The notes beneath the pieces are model-generated. The model saw only the letters and a program-made list of their open reading frames with translations, was not told the DNA's origin and did no database searches. Positions 21,658 to 32,776 of a stretch of 64,000 nt of DNA are shown in pieces. The stretch spans positions 47,842,768-47,906,767 of the forward strand of contig CM043944.1 of NCBI GenBank assembly GCA_014529385.2, in the 5' to 3' direction. The position numbers and the translations under genes are program-made. How positions within the stretch are numbered: position 1 is the stretch's first letter; every line of letters starts with the position of its first letter. This DNA is from Adiantum capillus-veneris. Its lineage: Eukaryota > Streptophyta > Polypodiopsida > Polypodiales > Pteridaceae.

Positions 21658-22560
21658 ATGGCTGGATCACAGGACACTGCTCTTTACGATATCAAGAAGC
21701 TGGATGGAACCAATTTCCCATTGTGGAAGAAGTAGATTTGGCACGTGTTGGTACAAAAGAAGCAGATAAAACCTATAAAGCTCAAGGGGATAAAACCAGA
21801 AGATATGGACGAAGATGAATGGAGCGAAATGGATGAATTGGCACTTTCTACCATTATGCTGACTTTGGTAGAAAGCGTTTACTTCAATGTAGCAGACGAG
21901 ATGTCGGCTTGTCAAGCATGGATAAAGTTGAGTGATCTTTATGAGAAGCAGAGTGCAGCTTCACAGGTATACTGGCTTAAGAAGCTTGTTGACTTGAAGA
22001 TGAAAGAAGGGACACCTATGTCCAATCTTCTGAATGAATTCAACACAATCTATAGTCAGTTGTCAACTCAAGGTGTCAAGTTCATCACCTGTTAGAGCTA
22101 TGTTCCTGTTGATCACATTGCCGGAAAGTTGGGACACTTTTCGCACAGCTTTGAGTAATTCTGCACCTCCAGATGGTTTGAACATAGCAGGTGTAGAAGG
22201 AAGTCTGATTACTGAAGAAACCAATAGAAAGACAATGGACAAAGGCAAAGGAACAGCCTTAGTTGTCAGGGGAAGGACCAAAGAAAAGTACAAAGGTGGA
22301 AAGAGGAATCAGTCTCGTAGCAAGTCGCGCAGTGCTAAAGGCAAGAGTGACATAGAATGCTACCATTGTGGCAAGAAGGGTCACATGAAAAGAGACTGCA
22401 GAGAATGGAAAGCAGAAAAAGGCAAAGAGAAAGCTGAAGACCATGGTGAGAAGAACAAGTCCTCACTGAAGATTCAAGAAATAAATGTGACAAACACTGT
22501 TGCAGAGGATGACAGTCTAGTGTCTGGAGACATCTACTTCTTGAAGAATACAATGGACTC
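21658..22560 (+). pseudogene. gag: Element 5 Gag
   Basis: Starts at the ATG for MAGSQDTALYDIKKLDG, a typical copia Gag N-terminus. Codon 26 is TAG (21733-21735) where Element 13 has a Gln in the matching motif (HWKMQIE), so this is a likely CAG-to-TAG change. The frame continues as a UBN2-type gag, then shifts near 22085 (KFITC stop against RAMFLLITLPESWDTF). A CCHC knuckle YHCGKKGHMKRDC follows at about 22360-22400, preceded by a basic stretch. Confidence 0.88.
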
Positions 22561-23773
22561 AGCTCTTCTTACAGCATCTGATGGAAATGCACTGAGTGAC
22601 TGGATTATAGACTCAGGGGCATCACTTCATGTGTCTCCAAACAAGGAGTGGTTTACTTCTTATGTGACCACTAAAGATCATGTTCGGCTAGGCAATGGGC
22701 AGACATGTGAGATCTTAGGTGTTGGAGATGTTCAATTGAAGTTTCAGAATGGCTCTTCTTTCACACTGAAGAATGTGAGACATGTTCCCGCAATTACAAA
22801 GAGCTTGATCAGCACAGGTTTACTTGATGATGTTGGCTACGTCACCACTTTTGGACAGAACATGTGGAAGATATCCAAGGGTTCTATGACAGTAGCACAT
22901 GGAGTAAAGTCTGGAGGACTTTACATGATTTATGTATCAAATGTCTCTAAAAATGTAATCAATGTAACCGAGCAGCCAAACGTTTCTTTGTGGCATAGCC
23001 GGTTAGGACATATGTCCAAGAAGGGAATGGAAATCTTGTCTCGTTCTGGTTATTTTCCTGGCTTTTTATTTAATGATTTTGAATTCTGTGAACATTGTCT
23101 GTATGGTAAGCAAACACAGCAGCCACATAAGCATAGAAGCAGTAGAAGAGATACACAGTTGGCACTTGTTCATAGTGATTTGTGTGGACCTATGCCTAAC
23201 CTATCTCTAGGGGGAGCTTCTTACTTTATGACATTTATAGATGATTACTCGAGGAAAGTATGGGTTTACTTTCTGAAGCACAAGGATGAAGCGTTTAGTG
23301 TTTTCAAAACGTTTGTGACACTTGTGGAGAATCAGAGTGGCAAGAAGCTTAAATGCTTACGCAGTGACAATGGTGGAGAGTATGTTTCAAAGGCCTTTCA
23401 GGACTTTTGTGAGTCAAAAGGTATAAAACGTGAACTTACTGCTCCTTACAATCCTCCTCAAAATGGTGTTGTTGAGAGGATGAATAGGACCATACAAGAG
23501 AAGGTCAGAAGTATGTTGTCTAATGCACAGCTGGCAAATGGGTTTTGGGCTGAAGCTATATCAACAACTGTTCATCTTGTAAATAGATCTCCTAGCAAGG
23601 TTTTGCAGAAGGATTCAGTGCCAGAGATGGTATGGTCAGGCAAAATGCCCTCATACAAGCATCTCAGAGTCTTTTGCTGTGAGGCATATACTGACGTTCC
23701 AAAGGAATTTAGGAACAAACTTGAGCCAAAGAGTAGAAAGTGCATCTTTCTAGGCCATGGTAATTCTAGATGA
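22561..23773 (+). pseudogene. pol: Element 5 protease and integrase
   Basis: The protease motif WIIDSGASLHV is at about 22603-22635. The GAG-pre-integrase zinc region (LWHSRLGHMSKKGM, then CEHCLYGK) follows. The integrase core shows HSDLCGP, RSDNGGEYV and PQNGVVERMNRTI, giving an intact DDE set. The ORF ends at GHGNSR because of one extra base near 23767; the next frame takes over with DEMGYRLWDPES. Confidence 0.93.
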
Positions 23774-25637
23774 GATGGGGTACAGACTTTGGGATCCCGA
23801 ATCGAGAAAGGTTGTCCGCAGCAATGATGTTCACTTTAATGAATCCAAATATCATTCTAAACCACAGAGGGTTGAGGAGATTAGAAGAGTTGTCTTCCAA
23901 GAAGATGGACCTGCACGTGCAAGACAAAATGTCAGGGCTCAAGAGGAGCAAGGCCAGGATAGAGTGGAACCACAGGTTGTGGCTGAGCCTGAGCCACCTA
24001 TTGTGCGTAGATCTGGACGTGTCACGCGACCTCCTGATAGGTTTGTTCCATCTATGAATTATGTCATGTTGACTGATTGCAATGAGCCTTCATGTTACAA
24101 GGAAGCAGTGCAAATGAAGGACTCCGGGAATTGGCAATTGGCCATGCAGTCAGAGATGACAGCTCTGCATAAAAACAAGACATGGAAGCTAGTTAAATTA
24201 CCACAGGGCAAAAAGGCTCTACCTTGTAAATGGGTTTACAGGTATAAGATCACCGCTCATGATAGTCAGCCAAAGTACAAATCAATGCTTGTTGCCAAGG
24301 GCTTTAAGCAAGAACAAGGCATTGACTTTGATGAAGTCTTCTCTCCAGTGGTCAAGATGACTACATTGAGATGCTTTCTTGCATTGGTTGCCATATTAGA
24401 TTTGGTGTTGCACCAAATGGATGTCAAGACAGCGTTCTTGCATGGTGATTTAGATGTGGAAATTTACATGCAGCAGCCAGAAGGGTTTGTTGAGAAAGGA
24501 AACGAAGATTGGGTATGCCAGTTGTTAAAGAGTCTTTATGGCTTAAAACAATCACCGAGGGCATGGTACCATAAATTCCACAAGTTTATGCTTTCTCAAG
24601 GCTACAAACGTAGTGAGTTCGATCACTGTCTATATACAAAGAAGGCTAAGGATGGAAGTTGGCTGATCCTTATTTTGTATGTGGATGACATGTTGATTGC
24701 TGGCAAGCACTTGGAAGAAATTTCAGCTTTGAAGTCAAAAATGGCAAAATCGTTTGACATGAAAGACATGGGTGCGACAAGTCATATACTTGGTATGCGC
24801 ATTGAGAGAGACAGATCAAAGAAGTTGATTTGGTTATCTCAAACAGAGTATATTGACAAGGTTTTGCAACGTTTCAATATGGAGAAGGGAAAGGCACTGA
24901 GTGTTCCATTGCCACCATATGTGAAACTTAGCAAACAAGATTGTCATGTGTCTGAGGAAGAACAGGCTGAAATGGATAAGATTCCATATGCGTCTGCAGT
25001 GGGTAGTTTGATGTATGCAATGATTGCTACTCGCCCAGACATTGCATTTGCAGTGGGAGTAGTAAGTCGATACATGTCAAACCCAGGTAAGAAACATTGG
25101 GAGGCAGTGAAAGGAATATTGAGATACCTGAAAGCTACAAAGAGTATGCGTATATGCTATGGGAGTCAGGAGCTAAGTGTAAAGGGTTTTACAGACTCAG
25201 ATTATGTAGGTGACTTAGACAACCGAAGGTCTACGTCAGGGTATGTCTTTACATTGGCTGGTGGAGCAGTATCATGGCGTTCTAGATTACAAGATTGTGT
25301 TACTCAGTCTACTACAGAGGCTGAATATGTTGCAGCATCAGAGGCATGCAAACAATCAATTTGGCTTAATCGACTAGTAACAAATTTGGGAATCAAAGAA
25401 GAGATGCCTGTGTTATATTGTGATAGTCAAAGTGCTATACAATTGGTTCGCAATCCAGTTTATCACTCAAAGACAAAGCATGTGGATGTGAAGTATCATT
25501 TCATCAGGGAAATGCTCGAGGATAAGCAACTTCATCTTGTCAAAGTTCACACCACAGAAAATCCTGCTGATCTACTTACAAAAGGACTTGCCTCAGAGAG
25601 CTTTGCGCATTTTCGCAAGCAGTTAGGTGTAGGGTAG
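23757..25637 (+). pseudogene. pol: Element 5 reverse transcriptase and RNase H
   Basis: A long intact frame that follows the frameshift. RT shows KWVYRYKI, the HQMDVKTAFLHGDL motif with its catalytic Asp, SLYGLKQSPRAWY and LYVDDMLIAG (YVDD). RNase H includes GFTDSDYVGDLDNRRSTSG, STTEAEYVAASEA and LYCDSQSAI, then ENPADLLTKG near the end. All key acidic residues are visible. Only its connection to the upstream part is broken. Confidence 0.95.
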
Positions 25638-25726
25638 TACATCACTTCTCTACATCTGTTGTATATTAGCTTGTATAGTAGCTTCTCTCACACTTAAAGT
25701 ACCACATTGGACTTTAAGTGGGAGGT
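25638..25726 (+). other. Element 5 3' untranslated region and polypurine tract
   Basis: A short tail after the RNase H stop. It ends AAGTGGGAGGT (25716-25726), a good polypurine tract directly before the LTR. Confidence 0.8.
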
Positions 25727-25918
25727 TGTTGGGGTATAAAGCCCAATGTAGTCGCCCAGGTAAGTGGGCGGGCCGCCAGGTATGTACACATATTCTTTTC
25801 TTAAAACCTAATAAGAACTCACTATGCTCTACACATTACAGTAGAGCGAGTTCACCATATCGTCGTGCTCTTCTTCTCGCACTCTCTCTCGCGTCGCACT
25901 TCGGCTCGTACTCCTTCA
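25727..25918 (+). repeat. Element 5 3' LTR
   Basis: TGTTGGGGTATAAAGCCC to CTCCTTCA, 192 bases, about 9 substitutions from the 5' LTR by eye. Confidence 0.96.
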
Positions 25919-27205
25919 CTAAGGAGCCAAAGATATCTGAGATGACTTTAGCAGATCTCACCAAGGCTAGTCAAGAGAGTCTTAGAGACAATCATGCTCT
26001 GCAAAACAATCATATGTATCCAAGAAGGATCAACAATGGTGCTCAATATGCTATGGACCGCATAGTACCAGTGAATGCCCTACTTTTAGAGTAAAATTCA
26101 ATGGGAACTGCAAAGCCTATGGGAGGTATGGTCATCAAGCTAAGGATTGCATAGTATTTAAGTGCGCGATGGCCAATAGACCAACCTTAGCATGGACAGA
26201 CACACCTCGAGTGCCTGCATTGATTCCAGCCCCACCTCTTGAACAAACTGCACAACACATGGTCCCTAGGGCCCAAAATGTTGTCCAAACAACACCCTTA
26301 CCACCTCCAGTGCTAGGACCGCAACCACCACATCCGAGAATCACTTTATGTGAATCAAGTGGGTTGTGAGTCATCTATTGTTTGTTTGGAAGGCTGTGAG
26401 GAAGATATAGATCCTAATATTTCCTATGGGATGGATGTGCTTGAAGAAAATCCACAATACTACATGGAGGACTATTGGGGACAAGTCAAACCTGTATATC
26501 AAGTAGCTGCTCTTGCGGCAAGAGGCCAAAATATCAATTACACTGCTAAGAGACCACCTCTTCAATGCTATGAGTGGAGGTCCACATCGTGTAGCCGATT
26601 ATCCTATTAGGCTACAAAAGAACGCCACACTAATGCAAACCAATCAAGCGAGCACATCTACAATGCCGATACTCATGTGTAATCGATGTGGCATAGATCA
26701 TTTGATTGCCCAATGTCCAAATAATCCAAATGCACCGAAGATCACGCCATTAAACTTGATTGAAGTTACTGAGGGGCCATCACAAAGTACACCTGTGGTA
26801 TTAGTAAACGTACTCACACGATCGATTTTCCAAAAACAAAATTATATTCTTGAGGAAAGAGACACGACATCAATTGCCCAATCTCAAAAAAATAAGAAAA
26901 CACGAAGAAAGAGATTGCAAAAAGCAGCAAAGTCAGACCCCAGTTCAAAGACCAACATAGGGACTGGTGACGACCCTGTAGATATGAACGATGCTGAAGA
27001 GGATTCGGATTTAGGTGAAACCATGGAGACCAAAACTACCACTAAGATAGAAACCAACAAGGAAGATCTTCATGAGCCACAATGGCCAGGATCCAAAAAG
27101 AAGATAGGAACTTACCCAAACCCTACAAAGGAGATTGAGCGAGTCAAGCAATTAAGGAGTTTGGTAGAAGATACCCAAAGGGATCTAGAACCAACACCTA
27201 GGTAG
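25919..27205 (+). pseudogene. gag: Family A Gag, 3' part with zinc knuckles
   Basis: Continues gag after Element 5 (EPKISEMTLADLTK). Several frameshifts split it. Element 11 shows the intact form of the first Cys/His motif and the second knuckle (CNACGRYGHQAK); here the second reads GRYGHQAKDC with its first cysteines altered. A further knuckle-like motif CNRCGIDHLIAQC lies at about 26675-26715. A Lys/Arg-rich and acidic tail ends at TAG 27203-27205. Matching parts of Elements 3 and 11 confirm the family. Confidence 0.78.
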
Positions 27206-27644
27206 ATCCAGATTACAGACACCGTGTTCGCTACGCAACAACAACCTTACCATGTCCATAGACCCTTAGCCATACCTAATGTCATCCAAGAAGAAAGTGA
27301 CTTAAAGTCATGGGAAAGTGGGCGTACTCACTTCTTGATGGAAAGAATGTTTACAGAGGGAAAAGAATGCATATAGCTTCTGGCAAGACTCATCCTAATA
27401 TAACGAAGAAAACATACAAGTGGGTCCCTAAATCTTCTTTAGCGACCAGGGTTGATGCTAAAAAACAGAAGCCATGTAAGAAACATCCCACTCGCTCCAA
27501 GAAATGTAAGGAAACGTGGCGGTGGATTCATAAACGACTATTGGAAGCTCAAGGCTACTATCAAGGAAATGATCAAATCTGGGTGCCCAAATGTAGATTG
27601 TGTTCTTACTTGTCACCTGATCCATGTGAGCCCAACATGGACGT
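27206..27644 (+). pseudogene. Deleted protease and post-pol linker of Element 4
   Basis: The sequence follows gag to about 27358 (FTEG-type motif), then jumps to the linker TKKTYKWVPK and GNDQIWVPK that follows protease in Element 3. The protease itself is deleted. At about 27640 it jumps again, at a few bases of shared GCCCAA/ATGG sequence, into the 3' LTR, which removed the accessory ORF and polypurine tract. Confidence 0.7.
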
Positions 27645-28050
27645 CCAAGTGTGAATGGGGCCAGCTCATATAAAAGTCAATTAAACCTAAAATTCACTCA
27701 TTCTCTCATTTGTGCAATTGAAGAATGCTCTTGCTCCATCTCCATCTTCCTCTTCTTCATCTCCTTGTGTGTGTGTATGTGTGTGTGTGTGAGAGAGAGA
27801 GAGAGTGTGTGTACGATCGAGCATTACGGCGGCACGATGACAGCGAGGCAGTTGAACGCGGCGTAGCGGCGTCTCCCTCTTCTTCGCGGCGAGGAATCTT
27901 CAACGACAAGAAGCGTAGAGCGGTGAGTGACACACCAACGCCATCTTTGAGCTTGCTAGTTTAGGCTTGTTGTGTGCTTGGAGCCATTTGTGGCTCGCAC
28001 ATAGTGTATCGACAAGTTCCTTGCATTGACACATGCAACATACGCGCACA
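27645..28050 (+). repeat. Element 4 3' LTR (left end missing)
   Basis: Starts within the LTR at GTCCAAGTGTGAATGG and ends ACGCGCACA. It contains the TATA box (CATATAAAAG, about 27667-27676) and a short (GT)n(GA)n tract at 27766-27810. The 5 bases after it (AAATT) would be the target duplication; the left partner is lost. Confidence 0.85.
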
Positions 28051-29410
28051 AAATTGAACCTCATCAACAAATTCATCGACAAATGAAGACAATCAGCCCA
28101 TCAACAACCAGTCAAAAACCTTCCACAACCGCCACGGACACTTTTCAATAATGCTCAAGGACAGGCACTAAAATTAGAAGGGTGGAATGTTAAATGAGTC
28201 AACGTTGGTTAACAAGAGCCGCTAAGACCAAAGCCGTACGAATGCACATCGAGGATGAATACAAGAAGCAATGAAGATTGGAGTTACACATTTTCTACAT
28301 TTTCCCAAAATGTCATGTATTGTAAATTCCCTATTTACTTCAAGCCATTGTAATATTTTAATGTGTTACGGGCTCAATGGAAGTTCCAAGTTGAAAAGAA
28401 CATGCCAGTTAGCGTACCTAGGTAACAGATTCAATAAGTGGTGGAGCCCTAAAGGCCTTGGGCGCCCGGACATTGCTTATTTTTACCCTAGGTATATAAG
28501 GCAGTGTGTAAAAGAAATTAGGGTTCTCAAGCTCATTTGTTGAGAGCACTCTTTGGTGAGAGCTCTTGAGGTGTGTGGCTATGGAGTCCTTGAGCTTCTC
28601 CTTGCTCATGTGACTTGGTTAACACTAATCAATGCTTAGTTCTCTTTCACTATTCCTCTCATGCTTCTTGTGATTGCTAATGATGTTTAATTTAGCTAGA
28701 TCATAACTAATTAGTAGTTAATCCCTCTCTAATCTTGTGTGATTGCCCTCTCTTGCTTGTGTGTGCATGTAGGTTTGATTGGAGTGTGGTGTTCGATAGA
28801 TCTATGTGTGTGTGCTTGTGATTAGTGTGTTGCATGATAGGATTAGTGTTGTGTGCGTCTTGCAATCGTTAGTGTGTGTGATTGGGTTGATTGGAGGTGA
28901 AGGGAAGTGGATGTGGAGATTGCCCATTATTGTGGCTTAGCTCCTCCATAGGCTGAGAAGCTCACCTCATCGAGTCAACCATTCGTGTTGCCATGATTAG
29001 CTCACTGATCGTGTGAGTGTTTCCATGCCCTAGCCGGGTAGCTCATCTCTCTATATTGATAATTTTGTTGGTCATTGGAGCTATGCAATGATGGGACCTC
29101 CAACAGGGCCCTTGATGTGGACCAAAAACAATGAAATCTATGCTTTTGTGTTGACAATTGGAGAGAGGATATAATACTCACTACTGCAAGGACCGCGCAC
29201 CGGCGTGCAGTTGTAAACAGTCTCCCAAAAAATGTTTTTTCAAAAATTTGACAATTTTGTGGCGTGTGCATGTGCTCTTCGATGACTGGAGTTTCTTGGG
29301 GCCTACTGCGGCGAGCTGTCATCCTACCGCCTTGCTCCCACCCCAACGTGTCATGCCAGGCAACATGCCCGTGTGGGAAATGTTGTCATCTTAGCCATAT
29401 TGAAGTACAT
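28051..29410 (+). other. LTR-like remnant and unassigned sequence
   Basis: Near 28140-28188 a sequence reads CTCAAGGACAGG then GAAGGGTGGAA, resembling the end of a chromovirus pol followed by a polypurine tract, directly before TGTTAAATGAGTC at 28189. A TATA box (GGTATATAAGG) lies at 28491-28501. This fits a 3' LTR, but I could not find its right end or its partner. From about 28800 to 29410 I recognise nothing. Confidence 0.4.
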
Positions 29411-29412
29411 GC

Positions 29413-29414
<2 letters not shown>

Positions 29415-29453
<39 letters not shown>

Positions 29454-29540
29454 GAGTCGATCATCAACCCCTGCAGCTCCCTGCCACTCCAACTCTATAT
29501 ACACGGCTCTGCACACACACACACACACACACATAGAGGA

Positions 29541-29591
<51 letters not shown>

Positions 29592-29660
29592 CAATCATCA
29601 ACCCTTGCAGCTCCCCGCCACTGTACACGGCTCTGTGTGCGCACGCACACACGCGCGCGC

Positions 29661-29716
<56 letters not shown>
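29415..29716. repeat. Composite (GA)n/(CA)n tandem array
   Basis: Three (GA)n runs (29415-29451, 29543-29587, 29663-29716) alternate with two copies of a unique segment containing ATCATCAACCC, TGCAGCTCCC and ACACGGCTCTG followed by (CA)n. The unit is about 120 bases long. ORFs in this array are repeat artefacts. Confidence 0.9.
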
Positions 29717-29719
<3 letters not shown>

Positions 29720-29841
29720 CCATTATCATCCTCGGAGGTCAAATATGACCTATGGGACCAAGAAAACATGTACAATAAAGGCTCCTCTATCTAAGAGGGT
29801 ACAATGTTGCAAGGACACATGTAGATGTGGGTGAGGAGGGG

Positions 29842-30408
29842 CTAGGGGGATGATACAACAAAATTGCAACAAATGTTGCTTATGAGGGTGGGATGGCTAA
29901 GGGGGAGGGGAATGTCGGGTGGGTTTCTGTTGGGAATGTCAAATTTGATTGGTTGGATAGCATTGTTGAGCTTGGTTAGGGTAGTAGGAAAATCATCATT
30001 CTGCTCCCACCAGGAGGAGGGCAATCCACCGATGCGTACAATCAATGCAAGGTCTTCCCGACGATGACATTCTTGTAGGCACTCCTCCACTTTGAAGGGG
30101 ACAGTAGTAGCATTTGCTTGGATTTGGGTGGCTAATGAAGCCACATTTTGGGTGAATGTGTGCTCTACTTATTTGGCCTTTGCTAGGTTGCGATCTGTAT
30201 CTCCTACCTTCTTGGATTTGAGCGATTGGAGGCGCGCTTCGAGGATAGCCAGACGCATTTTGAGTTCATCATTCTCGTTCTTCAACTCCTTGACTTAAGC
30301 TTGGAGGTGGTCGAGTGGGTCTATCTTGGAGGTAGCCACGAACGATCGGGTCTTTCTTGGTGTTGAGGATGCAGCACCAATGTTCTTGACATCGTTGGTT
30401 ATGGCCAT
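29842..30408 (-). pseudogene. Decayed coiled-coil ORF, possible gag N-terminus
   Basis: Reading the minus strand from ATG at 30408 gives MAITNDVKNIGAASSTPRK, then a heptad-rich segment (VKELKNENDELKMRLAILEA), then ASLATQIQANATTVPF and REDLALIVRIGGLPSSWWEQ. Two in-frame TAA codons interrupt it (about 30297 and 30170). A coiled coil near the N-terminus followed by a short domain is common in plant retroelement Gag proteins, but I cannot name the family and see no zinc knuckle, protease or LTR near it. It could also be a host pseudogene. Confidence 0.4.
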
Positions 30409-30822
30409 AGTTCCTTTAACCCTATAGAGGGTTTTCCTGGATGGGAGCAGCAGTCAACCGAAGCAACACTGTCAGCGAAACTTGTAGGCCCAGGGTTTTC
30501 TTAGGTGGGAACGGCTATCAATCGAGGCAACACCATCCGAAGCCTAAGAACACAGAGATGACAGAGACGAGCTGTGTCGTGAGTCGACAGAGACGGCTTG
30601 TATGAGCAGGCTAAGAATGAGTAGGCGAGAAACGAGCTGTATGAGTTGAGTTGACAGGGTCATGAGCTGTATGAGTCAGCAGGGTCGTGAGCAGGCAAGA
30701 GGGTGTAGTTTGGAGAGCTATTTCGAGGAGGGCGAGGCTTATGGAGCAGCCATGGCGGGCTAGGTGCCGCCCTGGCACCTAGCGGCTGCTGGTGTTCGAC
30801 GCGTGCTGTTTGGGTTCGAAGA

Positions 30823-30862
<40 letters not shown>

Positions 30863-31265
30863 CTACCTGGCACCTTGAATGCAGCTGAGTAGCCTGGGAT
30901 CACTCTTTCTGCTCGCTGCCTGAGTCGTACGTCCAACGGCCATGGGGAGCCCGCCGGGTCACATGCGAGCGTGGATAGTTGACACCACGGTGGAAGGTCG
31001 CCAACTTGCCACGTTTGCAAGCTAGCCAAAATTTAACCAAATCCGTGTGGAAGCAACCCCGACTTGCTATCCCTTACAAATTATTCGTCGTCGACTCTCT
31101 TCCTTTAGTCGCCTTTCCACCTTTTGCCCTCCTCGCCTCCTCCTTCTATACACCCCCCCTTGGCTTACATATCAAAGCAAAATACCTTTCTTCAGCTGTT
31201 GCTTTAGCACGACACCTGAAGCCACTGCTGAGAAAGCGTTCCATTTGCATCTACTTAGCCCCAGA

Positions 31266-31322
<57 letters not shown>

Positions 31323-31688
31323 ACTCTTCATGTCCCTCCACTTCCAGGCTTCAAATGAGAGCATAGGCGATTCCATGTGGAGCAATGTTTGGGAAAAATC
31401 TGTCTCAGGTTAATATCCTGTCGTCCAATCGAGGGCAAGGGAAAAAGGAGAGATTCCAACAAAATAGTGTAAAAAGCCGCAAAACAAACCAATTTTTTGA
31501 AATTTTCTCTCGCTAAATTCAAGGAAAGGAGTTTTGTATGTTTGGAAAAATGATTTTCTGGAACATTGATCTGGAGAAGGCATACCCTTTGCTATCCTGG
31601 GTTCTAGCGCTCTGCGTACATTGGACACACACACACACATACACACAGAGAACTTGAAAATCTCTAGATATTTGTCAAATTGAACTAG
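30409..31688. other. Unassigned region with repeats
   Basis: Contains a diverged tandem duplication of about 64 bases (units starting at 30429 and 30493 with GGGTTTTC) and (GA)n runs at about 30828-30858 and 31269-31321. No gene is recognised. It might be the leader or LTR of the element that carried the ORF at 29842-30408. Confidence 0.45.
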
Positions 31689-32346
31689 AAGCTCATTGGA
31701 CCCCTCTTTAGCCAAGCCAATAGGATTCAAGCACCATGTGGCTAAGCATAGGGAGAGCTTGACATGTGTCCATGTGCCCCTTGAGAAAGGGGTGCAAAGT
31801 CAAAGATTCCCCTAACTTTGGGGCTTTCCCCCTTCTTTGTAGGGTCTCTTTTTGACTCAAGCACCTTACCCCCATGCATAAGAAGCTTCTCAAGCACCTT
31901 CCTCGTCAAGCATGATAAGCACCTCGAGTACCTTAGTCATCAAGCACCTCAAGCACCTTAGTCAGCAAGCATGACAAGCACCTTAGTCACCAAGCATGAC
32001 AAGCACCTCAAGCTTGGGCCGGGTTCCCACCTCAAGCACAACCCTAGCTTGCCTAAGGTCTAAGGATTTTTAACACTAACCTTTGGAGGTATTTAATGAA
32101 GCTAACCCTAAGGTCTTTTAAGCTCCATTAGATGCACGTTTCTCTTTGATAGACTACCTCCTTTTGGACCCATATTGAGATGTAACCATCTCTCCTCTTG
32201 GTCCCCTGCTGAGATAAGTCTACTAGCACTTATTACACATTGCTCTTTGGTAGACCATCTCCTTTTGGACTTGTTGAGATGCAACCATTTCTCCTTTTGG
32301 TCCCCTGTTGATATAGGTCTAGAAGCACATATCTATATCCTAACTC
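31689..32346 (-). repeat. Element 8 3' LTR (left end missing)
   Basis: The minus strand starts GTTAGGATATAGATATGTG (the initial T of TGTTA is mutated) and carries the same AGGTGCTTGA minisatellite as Element 1 (about 31880-32020). Homology ends near 31689 at AAGCTCATTGG, so the U5 part is lost. Confidence 0.82.
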
Positions 32347-32776
32347 TTGTTCCCCTTTTATCTTCCCATATTAAATGATCAGTATAATATGAGAAAAAGA
32401 TTTGCTAAACTTAGATATTATATTTTATGACATTACCTCTCTCTTGAAATCATAGTCATCCTCGACGATGAGGTAGAGAAGATAAAGACTAGTCATTAGT
32501 CCATGTTTCTTAGCGGATAGAGGATCCATTTTAACCCTACGACATCATTCCAAAATGGATGACTAATCTATTTGGTGCTCGGGAGACTTAGCTGCTGTAA
32601 GCATGTCTGCTCTTTAGTCCATATCATACCTTTAAAGTATAGTGACAAGTTCTACTTGGTGGTTGGGAGACGTTGTCACCACAAACATGATCCTAAGCAT
32701 GCATACTTCTTAAATTTTGTGCACTATAAAAGAAAGAGAATGTCTTAAAAGACAAAACATTGTTCATTTGAAATGC
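32347..32776 (-). other. Element 8 3' untranslated region
   Basis: Matches 6721-7165 of Element 1 on the opposite strand and includes the region of the polypurine tract next to the LTR. No coding sequence. Confidence 0.7.

Larger units (their letters stand above)
20525..25918 (+). mobile_element. Element 5: Ty1/copia LTR retrotransposon
   Basis: A 5.4 kb element with two 192-base LTRs, a tRNA-Met PBS, gag-pol and a polypurine tract, flanked by the duplication CTAAG (20520-20524 and 25919-25923). The uninterrupted target is preserved in Element 11 at about 53590 (GCCTATTGGTAAGGAGCC), which proves the insertion point. The two LTRs differ at about 9 of 192 bases, so it is older than Element 1. 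Order protease, integrase, RT, RNase H defines copia. Motif style suggests the Tork-like plant group, tentatively. One nonsense codon and two frameshifts inactivate it. Confidence 0.96.
17035..28050 (+). mobile_element. Element 4: family A gypsy element, gag copy, split by Element 5
   Basis: This plus-strand element has a 5' LTR truncated on the left, a tRNA-Asp PBS, a long leader, a decayed gag, a short linker and a 3' LTR truncated on its left. Protease, RT and integrase are absent. The sequence jumps from the end of gag (about 27360) to the post-integrase linker, and from there (about 27640) into the LTR. Element 5 is inserted in gag. It is a non-autonomous remnant. Confidence 0.88.
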
